From the NCBI GenBank assembly GCA_033297075.1, contig MU858166.1, positions 53,151-117,150 of the forward strand: a DNA stretch of 64,000 nt, given 5' to 3'. The notes under the pieces are model-generated. The model had not been told where the DNA came from. It did no database searches and was given only the letters and a program-made list of their open reading frames with translations. The DNA comes from Rhypophila decipiens. Taxonomy: Eukaryota > Ascomycota > Sordariomycetes > Sordariales > Naviculisporaceae. Below are positions 21,201-32,343 of this stretch, in pieces (within the stretch, counting starts at the first letter, position 1; each line of letters starts with the position of its first letter). A program made the translations under genes and the position numbers.

Positions 21201-24200
21201 TTCGTGCCGCGATGTCGATTTTGCCCTTGTCCAGCAGCAGCTCGATTTCCTTTGGGCCACCGGCGAGCGCGGCGATATGCAATGCGGTAAACCCATTACC
21301 ATCCCCGGCTCCTGGGTCGGCCCCTGCGTCCAAAAGCCTGCTAAGGACCGGAGCATGCATAGCTGCAAGATGCAACGCAGTGCAACGCGATGGTCCATAG
21401 CGTCCTCTTCGCAGGGGAAATTTGTTTGACCTAGTCGGCTTCATCGGAACAGGAGGCGTTGCTTCGTTCAATATAATGCTGTCTTTGTAAAGAGGCTTGG
21501 GGTTCGATATCGCAATAGCTGATACATAAGCTCCTTCGGCGAGCAGAACATCAACCACCCTGGTATGACCCCGAGATGATGCGTAATGGAGTGGCGCCCA
21601 TCCATAAAAGTCGGCAGTGTCCATGACGGTCCCGTTGGCCTTCAGTAGCAACTTGACCACTGCCAGGTGCCCACCCTTGGCAGCAAGCGCAAGGGGTGTT
21701 CGGCCTCGAATGTCGGGTTTCAATGGGGACTCGTGCAAACGAAGTAAGTATCGCACGACAAGGAACTGCCCCCTCTTAGCTGCCAGAGGAAGGAGAGGCG
21801 GCCGTGGTTGTTGTCTTTTTTCTGCCTCCCCTAGCAAAAGCCTCATCACATGCAGCCTACCCTCTTTGGCTGCGAGCTGCAACGGAGTGTATCCCGATAG
21901 GGTCTTTGCCTCAGTGTTTGCGCCCGCAGCCAGCAGCATGTTCACAGTATAGACAAAGCCACGTTCTGCTGCGATGTGCAAGGCTGTCCGACCGTCCAAC
22001 TGAGACTTGTTGACAAATGCTTGATCCACCAGTCTTGGTTCTCCGTGATTTTTGTCGGAATTGGCGGGAGGATAAAGAAGCGCCTGGACAGCTAAGAGTT
22101 GCCCCTGCTCACAGGCGAGATGCAGCGCTGTCATCCCTTCGCTTGTCGTCACTGAACGGGCCTCCTCCGTGTTGAATCGTGCAAATCCCGAAAAGCTGCG
22201 TATCACCGCGCCATGGAGAAGCCCTTGGCCTTTGCTATCGACATCCCTCACGTTGGCCCCGCCTATCTCTAGAAGCGTAACAACTTCGGCATGACCCCAG
22301 TGTGCAGCGTACCAGATTGGTGATTTTCCCAGTCGGTCACGATGCGATACATTGGCCCCATGTTCAATGAGAAAGGAAACTATTTCATCGTAACCCATCG
22401 CTGAGGCTGCCAGCAATGGCGTGCTTCCTTCCGGTGTCTGCGCTTCTAGATCGGCACCAAGGCTGGGTTCAAGGAGTAATTTGACAATATCCAGGCAACC
22501 CATGAGACAGGCCATACCCAACGGAGTCCGACCCTCGAATCCTGGTTTATTGATATCTGGCTTTGCCCCGGCAGAGTGGAGAAGGAATCGAAGGGTATCA
22601 ACGTGTCGTCCCAGTGCCGCGTTGCACAAAGACACGTTTCCGTGCAAGTTGAAGGAAGAACAAAGGAATTCGACAATATCTTGATGTCCATTGAGCGTTG
22701 CGAGGTCAATAGCCAGATCGATATCCCGGTCCTGATATGTTTTCCCTTCTCCTCCCGTTTCCTGTGGGATGCGATCTGCTACCAACTTGTGCACCACGCC
22801 GGAAAGGCCGCACTCTGCAGCCAGCTGAAGGTCCAGTCCCTGTTCGGTGTGGTCGATCTTCGCTGTTGCGGCTTGATGCCCATAGGACACCGTTCGGAAC
22901 ATGGAGCTCCACTTCGATGCTGTCTTACCATCCCTTAGGAAGGCAATGACGAGCCCATCGAGACCATCATCCGGCGGTGCTAATTGGTAGTGGGTCGGCC
23001 AAAACTGGGAGGCATAGTGAACGAAGTCTGTATAGTGTATGCCGCCGGAAGATTCGGCCAATGGACTGTCGGACAGAAACATCTTGAGGTAACGGAGACA
23101 TCTCGTCACCAGAGAAATTTGCTGCGAAATTGTCCAGGTGAAAGGTTCTTGTTTTCTTCCCAAGAGATATTTCTTCAGCGTGCTATGCCGGATTCTGATA
23201 TGGTCACTGGCCCCTTGAAACATTCGTGGATCAGTAGCTAGGTCGAGGTCATGTCTTATGTTCATGGGGAAAGCGTTCTCGAATCCTGTGATTGCTGCTG
23301 CTGCCGCATCCGAGGCACGATCCAACTTCTCCATGTCAAAACCTTCGAGAGCTTCGGAGGCAATGGCGGCATCTAGCTCGAAGTCGGTCAGCGGTCGTTC
23401 GGCGAAAAGAATCCAGGATAAGGCGCTGGCTGTGATGTTGCGGAACTTGGGGTCGCTTCGCTCCACAATACGGGAATACAGATCTTCAAGTTTGCCCGGA
23501 ACGAGCTCAATTTCCTGCTGCATTGTCCCATAGAGGGATGGTGTACGGCTTCGGGCCAAGAGATGAGATGCTTTTGAGCACTCGAGGTACGATAAATCGA
23601 GCTCCTTGAACCTCTCAAGCAGTCGTTGTCGGAATAAGTGGTACTCGGGGCGTTCGGCAACCAGCTCATCTATCATTCTGGAGAAGAATGCGAGTCGAGT
23701 ATTGTCGTGGGCGATTTGCATATCCAGGCAAACCTGCTGGCACCGCCAATCAGGCCCAAGACGTAACTCGTGGCCTCGATATCGCTCGCCGCTCACGATT
23801 ATCTTGAGCTGTACTTGGGCCTGCGCTGTCACATCGATAAGCTTTTGTAGGAAGTCCAGTGGTGACGGGATCCAGTCATCAATCCCGTCCAATACCAAGA
23901 CCATCTCGTCCCTAAACGGGGCCTGGAAGAGTCCCTTGAAAACGGCCAGCAGCATCTGCGTACTAGTCGTCCGAGTGTCTCGGGGTACCTTCCAGTAATC
24001 GTGGACTCTCTGGGCAAGGTGCGGACGTTGCGATAGGATCTGAAATAGGAGCATTGTGGCCATAGGACGGAAGAGTCCAGCGCCGGTTCGCGCGTCGTCG
24101 TGAAAGAAGCTGATCAGTAGCTGTTTCTGGTCCACAATACGCTCATTTAAGGGCGAGTAGAGAGTCTTGAAGAAGGAGCTCATATACGAAGTCTTCCCAG

Positions 24201-25515
24201 TACCGGAATGGCCGAAGAGGTAAAACAAGCCCGACCCTCCTATCTGCAGCCACTTTTCGAATTTGTCTTGTGTTGACGAAGTCGCAATCTCGGGGGCGAA
24301 TTCGTGTACGCCCCAGAGGTAGAAGCTCTCCTGGAGCGTCCACAAGTGATGGAGTAGCTGAATATAGTCGTCGTCTGGGACGCTGACTAGGTTCGGTTCG
24401 GCTAGTTCCTGGAAACGAAAGAGTATGCCGTCGTCCCAGTCGGAATAGTTCACCATGGAAATGAAGTTGCCTTTCAATGATACCGTGTTCATTTCTCTCC
24501 CAGCCAGACTCAGGTGAGTGAACTGCCATTGTTCCAAGAGGCAACGTTACAATCGATCCTACAATGAGAATATGGTCTTTGAGGGGCTTGTTGTCAACTC
24601 ACCTTGTGGGCGAATGCCGGCGGTTGCTCAGTGGGCACAAAGTTTAGGATTCGGTACAACTTCGCTATTCTGAGAAACTCGGTAGAGGTCTTCTCCATGA
24701 CTTTTGAAAGCTGTCCCGCCTTTGCCGACCCCGAGCTGGAACGAGTGCTGTGGATGTGGCCATTCATGGCACTCGTCGCAAGCATGTACAGAGTGACTTG
24801 GTCCCATAATGCCGACGAGTCACAGAAATGGGGAGTTCCAAGGAACAGCTGCAAATAAAACATGGATCAGCAATGCGTCCAACTCGGGTGTCACTGGAAG
24901 GGGGTCCATGTGAGTCTTACTACCGATCGAGTTCTGAAAGCGATGTCGAAGTATTCCTTTCTCGTCGTCGCAATAAGCAAGGCCTGATTATTGGAAACCG
25001 CGTCGTGGTTAGTTACACTCTTTGAGGTCATCAGGATGTTGAGGTTTCAGGTGGGGGGGTTCTACCCAACATACCTTTTTCGCAACCAATCCGGCGAATC
25101 CGTGGGTGATCCATGTTATTGGACGTTTCTAGACAAGGCAATTAGAGCAGGAATCTCATAAAAGCAAAGGGGAATAACTTACTACACTAATCCGGGCGCC
25201 GACTATTTCCTTTAGAATGTCAAACGCAAGAATCTCGAGCGCCTCGCCGTAGTCGTGGCGGGATTGCAGATCTTCAAGGCAAAAGTCGAGCACAAGGACC
25301 CTTCCCTCTGGGATAAGTGATGCAAGATCGTCCCTGAGAGTGGGTGGAGCAACCACGGCATTCCTTCCTGCAGTTGAGTGCAAGTTGTTCTGGGCGGTGC
25401 TGCGGCCTGGAAGCCCCACCGCAATGACGCTGCCGAACATTGATTTAGCTATCTGTGACAGGCACAAACTTCCTTTGCCAGGCTCCTTGGGACTCGAATG
25501 CTTACTCATAGTCAT
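18258..25515 (-). CDS. NLR-like protein: degenerate SesB-type hydrolase, NACHT, ankyrin repeats, SPRY
   Basis: Six exons on the minus strand (25183-25515, 25075-25128, 24921-24983, 24603-24848, 19203-24522, 18258-19123) give 2293 aa, and all phases agree. Residues 1-~230 resemble the SesB-like alpha/beta-hydrolase domain found at the N-terminus of fungal NLRs: RVLVLDF, then ITWITHGFAGLVAKKAL, then LFLGTPH. The nucleophile elbow, normally HSLGG, reads HGFAG (H120-G124), so the catalytic serine is glycine. NACHT follows, with Walker A GHSGTGKTS (336-344), Walker B VLVLDGIDDW and a winged-helix region (ITASALSWILFAERPLTDFEL). About 30 ankyrin repeats cover roughly residues 800-1890. A SPRY domain closes the protein (IVIGVCGEFANLRRAL, GSFGYHGDDG, ISFYLNGNLVGER), split by a Ser/Arg-rich insertion. 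Fungal proteins of this plan act in non-self recognition and cell death. The ankyrin repeats are well diverged, not recently amplified. Confidence 0.88.
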
Positions 25516-26185
25516 ATGTGTCCCTTGTTTGGTCCTTCCCTCCGGTACTGACAAGCCTCGGTCCCGACACGGTCACTTCGTCAACCTCGCATTCTAGGGG
25601 GCTGGACATGGTTTGTTTGGTTTTTGCTGTTTTCTTTTTTTCTTAATTTTATTTTTTAAACTTTACTAGAAGATGAAGTGTTTCTTGATTGGAATCGTGC
25701 CAACAACCCAGGTGGGGCACATACGAACCCTCGACTTCCACAGTTTTATGTAGCGGGAAGGTCTCAGGCTACGCCTTGGTGCTGAAACTGCTGATGCTAG
25801 GGACAGATGATGACCGGCAGACACCGTGATGCACAAGATTTGAGACTATCACACCACACCAATTGCCTGATCACCTCTCATCCCGAATTATCTTCCAATT
25901 GCCGATTGATGATATGGTCTGACATGTGGTGCTAGACCTCAGCTGAATTCTCTGTTTCGGGGGCGGGGGTCTGTTATCTGCAATATCAACATGTGTGTCT
26001 CACGGTTCCACTTCCTACTGCCTTACTAATGTGTTGATTGCAATTGCAATCCAGAGATAGAATTCGGACTAACATGACTATCTTGAAGTTACCCGAGAAT
26101 ACAGACCGGGACGAAAGAAAAGACACTACTATGTACATTCTCACAAGTATGGTCCTGCTCCATGGCACAAATTGGACCTCAAGGT
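25516..26185. other. Intergenic spacer, NLR promoter
   Basis: This 670-bp spacer lies between two minus-strand genes and should include the NLR promoter and the 3' UTR of the upstream neighbour. It contains a conspicuous T-rich run (about 25618-25660). No gene seen. Confidence 0.5.
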
Positions 26186-27067
26186 TCAAGCTCCCGTCTT
26201 CTTTACCTCCTCCACTGCAAGCAGCGGTGCTTCCTGGAACTCTGTCAACTCATCTAGCATAACCTTCTTCAGCTTGCTTTCATTATCAATCTCTCCATGC
26301 ACTTTCTCCCACTTCAGTAAAACTTTTGACTCCGGTTTCACGGGAAACGGAATGGACTTGGATTTCGGAACCCTGCCGAAAAGCTTCTCTGTTGCCTCTG
26401 CCATATTGTACAGGAGCCCTGCCTTGGCTTTGATCTCTGTCTCCATAGAAAACTCGTTTCCATCAGATCTCAGAAGGAGAGCTACTGTGAAGTGGCTGGG
26501 AATGCCCTGCTTTTGCACTGCATTCTCCGACAGAGTAAAGATGGCCACAGTGTCTCGAGTTTGGCTCCGAATACCATCTGGATAACTGTCCCCCGTAATC
26601 CTGCCCATATCTGTGACTTGGAATGTTGACTTGGTGGATATTTCCAGCGGGCGGCCAGCAACAGGACCAATAGGGGTAACCAGATAGGCGTTGCCTCCCC
26701 AGGTGAGGGAGCTCTCGATACAGCGTGGAGTAGCGTTGATGGAGATGGAATTTGTATCGTTGGGTGATACACTGACAATCTGGACATATGATGATGCGGA
26801 TGATTCTGTCGGTGCGAATGTCAGTGTGATTTCAGCGTTATGAAACCGGTTCTTGGAGCTTGTTGTTATGAATCCAAAGCTAAGAACCAGAAGTGTTTCA
26901 AACAACCCCGAACCTTTCCTGACTTGAATTTCGCGAGCTAATCTCGCCCGGAGGGCCATTCCAGATCGACGGTATCCTGTAAGGTATGTTGGCGTATCAT
27001 CGTACCGAAATCCCGCTCCCTCCTCGCCAACCGCAAATAGGTCGACATCGAACAGCGATAAAGACAT
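26186..27067 (-). CDS. Fungal-specific beta-rich protein next to a subtilase
   Basis: Single exon, 293 aa, no signal peptide and no clear transmembrane helix. The first ~230 residues alternate like a beta-rich domain: GLFETLLVLSFGFITTS, RFHNAEITLTFAP, then HFTVALLLRSDGNEF. It ends in a charged, helical tail of about 55 residues (from PVKPESKVLLKWEKV). I recall uncharacterised fungal proteins with the same scheme (a fold-initiating loop, RF..AE/IT..F, then 'GIP..F..A.LLRR'), but cannot name a domain. It stands head to head with the ankyrin-subtilase gene (starts 665 bp apart) and tandem to the NLR. Fungal gasdermin-like executioners are also about this size and paired with proteases. That identity is only a hypothesis here. 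Confidence 0.8.
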   Translation of the reverse strand: MSLSLFDVDLFAVGEEGAGFRYDDTPTYLTGYRRSGMALRARLAREIQVRKGSGLFETLLVLSFGFITTSSKNRFHNAEITLTFAPTESSASSYVQIVSVSPNDTNSISINATPRCIESSLTWGGNAYLVTPIGPVAGRPLEISTKSTFQVTDMGRITGDSYPDGIRSQTRDTVAIFTLSENAVQKQGIPSHFTVALLLRSDGNEFSMETEIKAKAGLLYNMAEATEKLFGRVPKSKSIPFPVKPESKVLLKWEKVHGEIDNESKLKKVMLDELTEFQEAPLLAVEEVKKTGA

Positions 27068-27732
27068 TGTGCAAAGTTCGGTTGTTAGAGTAGCTTTTCT
27101 AGAGACAGAATAGGTGAATAGCTGGGAAATTCCATCTGAATTCTCCGTGATCGCTCAGAGTTCCTCCGTAACGTCCTCCAACCGATGCTGTTTTATTTAC
27201 CGAAAGTCTACCAAGAAGTTCCCACATCGAAGAATCGGAAGATTGAACTTCATGATCTCGTCGTACGATCATGATGTTGGATGAGAATATCATACCAATA
27301 TCTGATGCCGGTCATTCGTTTCTGGAAAGGGGGTGCGCCACACAACCAAAAGAAGGAGCCACAGACGCGATCACTCCCACACAAATGGCACACCTCAGCA
27401 ATCTCAGGCTCTCAGCTCATTCATAATATCCCAACTATTACGTTATCACAAGCATGCGACCCCTCTCCATCAGTCCATCTCCCAACACATCATATTCTCT
27501 TGGAATATGCGTTTTGTCCATATATATCCTTTTACCGGGTGTATGTTGCTCCATTTGGCCACAGGAGACGCCGGATCGCATGATGAGTGGCAGGTAAATT
27601 GCTCCAGCATATTCCTTTTACATATCATTCTTATAGTCTCATCCTGCGATCCCAGATTTGCAATGAAAATCGTCAAACGAAACACATTCCTCCAACAACT
27701 CTTTTTGCCTTGCACAAGAATACTCAGAAAAG
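27068..27732. promoter_or_regulatory. Shared divergent promoter of the beta-rich and subtilase genes
   Basis: 665 bp separate the two start codons, so both genes draw their promoters from this segment. A TATATAT stretch occurs near 27518-27526, about 210 bp before the subtilase start. A pyrimidine-rich leader follows. This arrangement would allow co-expression. Nothing else is seen. Confidence 0.55.
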
Positions 27733-30700
27733 ATGGCTTCTTACTGGAAGGTCCGTGCCAACCCCAATGAAAAGGTTGTCCAGCCGTCCATCACCATGAA
27801 GGAGCGGACACTGACAGAGACGGACACAAACATCCATCTACGTCACAGAGACTTTCTCGACGAGTTCGACAGGGACCCAGAGAACATCAACATCCAGGAA
27901 CTTGTCGAGAAGCCACTGTACAAGCGATCAATCAAGAGGAGAGACCAGCGACAGGAAAACATCCTTCACTTGGCAGCACATGAGTTCGGAAACGTGCCAC
28001 GCATCAACATCTTCTCCTGGTTTGCCTTGCGCCACCCAGAGCTCCTAATACAATACAACGCCGAAGGAAAGACGCCGCTGGATATTGCAGCTGCACAGAG
28101 TCCGGAATGCCTGCTTTACCTCCTCAACATGTGCCGCGCTTTTGACTCGCTTCTTGGCATCGAAACCCCGACAGGCTCGAGCTTGGACAAGATATTGACC
28201 GACCACTGTGAGGTCGAAGGAGTCTCACAGCTGTGCAAACTCAAATGGACTCAGATCCTCGGGGGCCCCGCTATACCTGCACCCACCACAAAGACGGACC
28301 GATTCATGGAGGCAGCCGAGATCAAGAGTTTCATCACAGAGCAAAAGCGCCTTAGTACCTGCGTCCACGACGCCTGGATCATGAAGGAATGTGGTCTGGA
28401 CTCTCTCAAGAACTTTCGCGAAACCATGCACATGGCGATCAGGCAGGTCGGCAGGGACGGCTGCAGCTGTCTACATCACTTCCTCCGGGCAAGATCCTTG
28501 GGTAGTGCAGACTCGGAGCATCCACTAGACGACACAACTACCACGGCAATACTCGAGGATATACTCTACGTTGGCGGAGACGATCTACTGAAACGGCAGT
28601 ACAGAGGAAAGTATCCCATCCGTCTCGCTGTGGACAACTTGGGTCTGCCATATGGAGCTGTCCAAATGATGGCAACACGCCATCCAGAGGCAGTATTCCA
28701 AACTTCTCGCGTTGACATGGACACTATCAGCTCCTCCTATGTTGCCCTGGTGTCAAAGGACGAGATGGCTACTGACATGGAGCTCAAGGAGAGAAAGGAC
28801 CAGATAATCGCCCTTTTCAAATACCTTTGCATAAAGAAACATTTCGACTGCCTGGAGACTGCTGAAAGGCATCTCTACGGGAGCAGAAGAAACGTTGGTA
28901 AGTGTCTAATGCCCTTTATAGTAGTTCATTACGCTAACTTCTGTCTTCCTACGATGGTCATATAGCTGGGTGTCAATCCATCCAAGCTCCAAAGCTATTT
29001 TTTGACACCTTGGCCGAGAACACAATGAGAGTTGACCGACCGTACATGGTCAACCTCCATCACATGCGAGTTCAGTTTGACTCGGTCCTCGCCCACGTTA
29101 GCCTTCCCAAATGGGACCCATCCAGGCCGTCGAAAGCGGCCACGCCCGACGCGATAGCAAACATGGAGGCGACAACACAGACCGAAATCGCCCTCACACC
29201 CAACGTATCGACCTCCTGCTGGGGCCCTTACCAGGAAGTGTTCGACTGGCTCAAGGACTCAGAAGGTGTCACAAGAATCCTGAAGGTCACGGTCGACGAC
29301 ATCGGCGACATGCCTCACAGCGACCAGGCCATAGTTGAGTGTCTGAAAGATTTCAAGGTTGAGATATTTGACTGGAGGAAAACTGACATATCCATCGATA
29401 CTGTCCAAGAGGCAGCTCCCGATGTTGAAGAACTGTATCTCTATTCAACTGGCAGGAAGCCTGCGCTGATTGGGTGGAGCTGCAAACATGCCTTGATTGG
29501 TTTGAAGAAAGTAAGTACCTAGCCGGTAACAACCCATTCACGTGAAGCGCTCGCAGGCTCTTGCTAACTCAATATCTTCCCTAGCTTAAAGAACTTCACG
29601 TGATCTTTCAACCTGTATGTTTCCATGGCCTTTCTCTAACTCTATCATGTCCCAAAACTTGAACATTTCGTTGACATTCCCATCCTTCACTTACAACATA
29701 GGGGCCGGAACCCATGGAAACGCTCAAAAGCTACTTTCAAGAGTTCAATGACAGAGTTGCGAAACACTGCCCGCACCTGACCTCCAACATCCATGAATAT
29801 TATCCTCGCTCCTCCCTCCGTGGAACAGGTGAGCCATCGCCAGATCAAGAGCAAACGATAGGAAGGTTAGCTGTCTCGGAACAATTCCATTACTTTTGCG
29901 CCCTGTACCTGTCAGATATCGTTCCTTGAAAACCACGAACGCTAATGCGATTGTACGCAGAGACAGCTCCTGGATCAAGTCTGCCAGAGTGTTTTCAGGC
30001 TACGTCGATGGCCTGCCCCATAAGCTCAAGATCCCAAAGCCTACGGTGCGAATTGCCATCATCGACGGTGGAATCCAGCCGGGCGATCCCAGGATCAAAG
30101 TCGTCGCTGGGAAGTCCTTCTGGCGGCCGGGCATCGACGGCGATTTCAAGGACTTTTGGGTCAGCCCGGGGGCTCACGGGATTGAGATGGCTCATTACAT
30201 CACTGAGGCCTGCCCCATGGCAGACCTGGTCATTGCTCGGGTGTCCTCGCGTCCGGGCCGGGACGGCACACTGTGCCCAGAGGCCGAGACGGTCGCAAGC
30301 GTAGGTCAACCCATTCAACCCCTTTTTGGTCTCTCGTCTCGACATTTCCTCTTAAACTTGACACTAATTTCCGGGATTAAACAGGCCATCCGTTGGGCAG
30401 CAGAACAGGACATCGATGTAATGTCCATCAGCCTGACGATCCGCAAGTCGACCACCAACCAAAACCAAATCGACGAAATTACCAGTGCCGTCCGCGAAGC
30501 CTACAATAAGAACATTGTCATCTTTGCCAGCCTGTCTGACGAGAAGCCGGAGAATGACGCCGACGTTTATCCAGCAGCATTGAACAAGGTCATCGCCATC
30601 GGCGCCGCCACCCCCGAAGGCCACGCCCACAGGACCGTAGACGCAACAACCGCCAAGTTCCTTCTCCAAGGTGTCCAGGTGCCGAGCAGTGGTGCTGGTT

Positions 30701-31101
30701 CCGACCTTTTTCCTCCATCGTCATCCTCCTCCTCTGCCTCTACCTCATCCAAGCTCCTCACCGGCAGCTCTATCGCTACTGCATTAGCGGCCGGGCTGGG
30801 TGGCTTAATCGTTTACGTAGAGAGAATGATGGTCAATTACGACCTGAAAAACTCTAGACCTCACTCTGGGTCACTAGAGTATGACGATATCGATGATATT
30901 GCAACTGGGGTTTCTGGACGTGCCCAGCAGCTGGTGGACATGGACATGATGAATCGGATGCTAAAGAAGCTGTGCCAGATGGAGGATAAGTACCTGATTG
31001 TGTGGAATAAGCTCAAGATTGAGGATCGAAGCAATGCGAAGATGGCCTTTGAGAGGTTGAGGGTCATAATGGAGGGTCTGAGGGAGGGCGGTGGGAGGTA
31101 A
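27733..31101 (+). CDS. Ankyrin-subtilase (peptidase S8) protein
   Basis: Six exons (27733-28897, 28966-29510, 29585-29614, 29702-29865, 29961-30300, 30385-31101) give 986 aa, all in phase. One donor is the weaker GTTAGC. The N-terminal part carries ankyrin-like helices (NILHLAAHEFGNVPR, KTPLDIAAAQSPECLLYLL; about residues 76-133, with another near GCSCLHHFL). The C-terminal S8 domain has all three catalytic positions: D670 (IAIIDGG), H707 (GAHGIEMAHYI) and S877 (TGSSIATALAAGL). No signal peptide is present, so it should act inside the cell. A poly-Ser stretch directly precedes the active-site serine. The usual oxyanion-hole AAGN is FASLSD here. Intracellular subtilases of this type occur in fungal NLR and cell-death loci. 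The neighbouring NLR and beta-rich protein point to a shared role. Confidence 0.87.
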
Positions 31102-32243
31102 GCTTGGTTGCAGTGTAGCTACAGCGGATTAGGGAGGGTTCCCAAAATCTTGATGACCTCTTGAAGAATTCATGGTAAGATGGAAAAGAGAAATAGGAGT
31201 CACCCGAGTCATACCAAGCCTTGAGAATGTGTAATGAATATGAATACCGAATATCCGTGATGATTGGGTTTATTGCTGTCGCTGGGGCAACCTATTCCTT
31301 GGTGCACCCCATTGGTTCGGTGACTGTACAATATTGTTCAACTCTTCGCACCAGCTAAAGTCATAATCTTGAATGTTTCGAATAACACAATTCTTTATCA
31401 AGCGCCCTGTTTCATCGGCACTTTCGAGGCGAAATACCTAGGCGGCCGTACATGACCTGGGATGGTGACATCCTGGGGTTTGTTCCCATTCCGGATAAGG
31501 AAAAATGTTTATTTCAGGGGCAGAGGGTACGGAGTAGCTTGGCAGCTGTATCGCTGCGAAGGCAGCTGCCGGAGGGTCAAGCCCCGGCCCGGCAGGGGCC
31601 TGGAAACTGGAAACTGGAAACTCTCAACAAGCGCCAGCCGTCAGCCATGTGTCAGCAATAGAAGTGGTGCCAACCCTGAACATAGTTCAGGGAATAGCCT
31701 CAGAACCCACCCCGCATTTGAGACCTAGCGAGTTTTCCAGCAAAGTCTATTCAGTGGAATAAGTAGCGCCCCGAGGTCAGTGGTTCGAACCCGCTCGGGG
31801 ACAAACATTTTGTTTGGTGCTGCATATAAAGATCATCAACCCTTCCTTTTGCCCTTTCTTCTTTTTGCTGTAACTGCGTTTAGTCTCAGTCAGTCTTGGC
31901 TCTTCCATCTTCTGTTGGCCGCATTGGTAAGCATGCTCCTTGCAAGGTACGACTTTCTTCTTCATTGCTTTGGGATGATTGACTTACTGGAACGGTGTAT
32001 TTGCATTGTCCGTCGGCTGGGGTGTTGTCCGAAAAGCGGCGGGGGCTGGCGGGTTAGGCTGCTTGGGTTATAAAATGAAATACGCAACAGTATACGGCCT
32101 AGTACGACGATATCTCACCTGAATACGCTTGCGATGCGGCAACGCGACAAGTACGGCAGCTGATGTCATCTATATTGAGACTACGTATACACAGCCACTT
32201 GACAGGCATTGGATAAGGACATGTCAGACAAAAGGCACTTGGA
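31102..32243. other. Intergenic region with a tRNA-like relic
   Basis: No protein gene seen. There is a short ACTGGAA triplet repeat near 31603-31622, and a tRNA 3'-half-like sequence is listed separately. The final part is promoter for the hydrolase gene. Confidence 0.45.
31768..31802 (+). other. tRNA-like 3' fragment (relic)
   Basis: It contains a perfect B-box-like GGTTCGAACCC at about 31781-31791 in a T-arm context (AGTGG-TTCGAAC-CCGCT), followed by CGGGGA. A 7-bp inverted pair CCCCGAG/CTCGGGG brackets it. I cannot find a D-arm, an anticodon arm or a matching 5' acceptor strand upstream. It looks like a truncated tRNA or tRNA-derived SINE fragment, not a functional gene. Confidence 0.35.
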
Positions 32244-32250
32244 TATAAAA
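32244..32250 (+). promoter_or_regulatory. TATA box of the secreted hydrolase gene
   Basis: TATAAAA lies about 95 bp upstream of the chosen start codon at 32344. That is a plausible distance for a fungal TATA element and short leader. It also argues against an earlier start. Confidence 0.5.
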
Positions 32251-32343
32251 GACATCCAAGGCTCCCATCTAGGACCAACAACTACAGAGCACCAAAATCA
32301 TCTGTCTGCAACTACCTCTTGCCTCAATCTAAACCGCCTTCAT

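Noticed and set aside
30301..30384. Reading through as coding sequence in the subtilase gene
   Set aside because: The 84-bp stretch stays in frame, but it has a GTAGGT donor and a CTAAT...ACAG end. Removing it restores the conserved spacing ETVASAIRWAAEQ.
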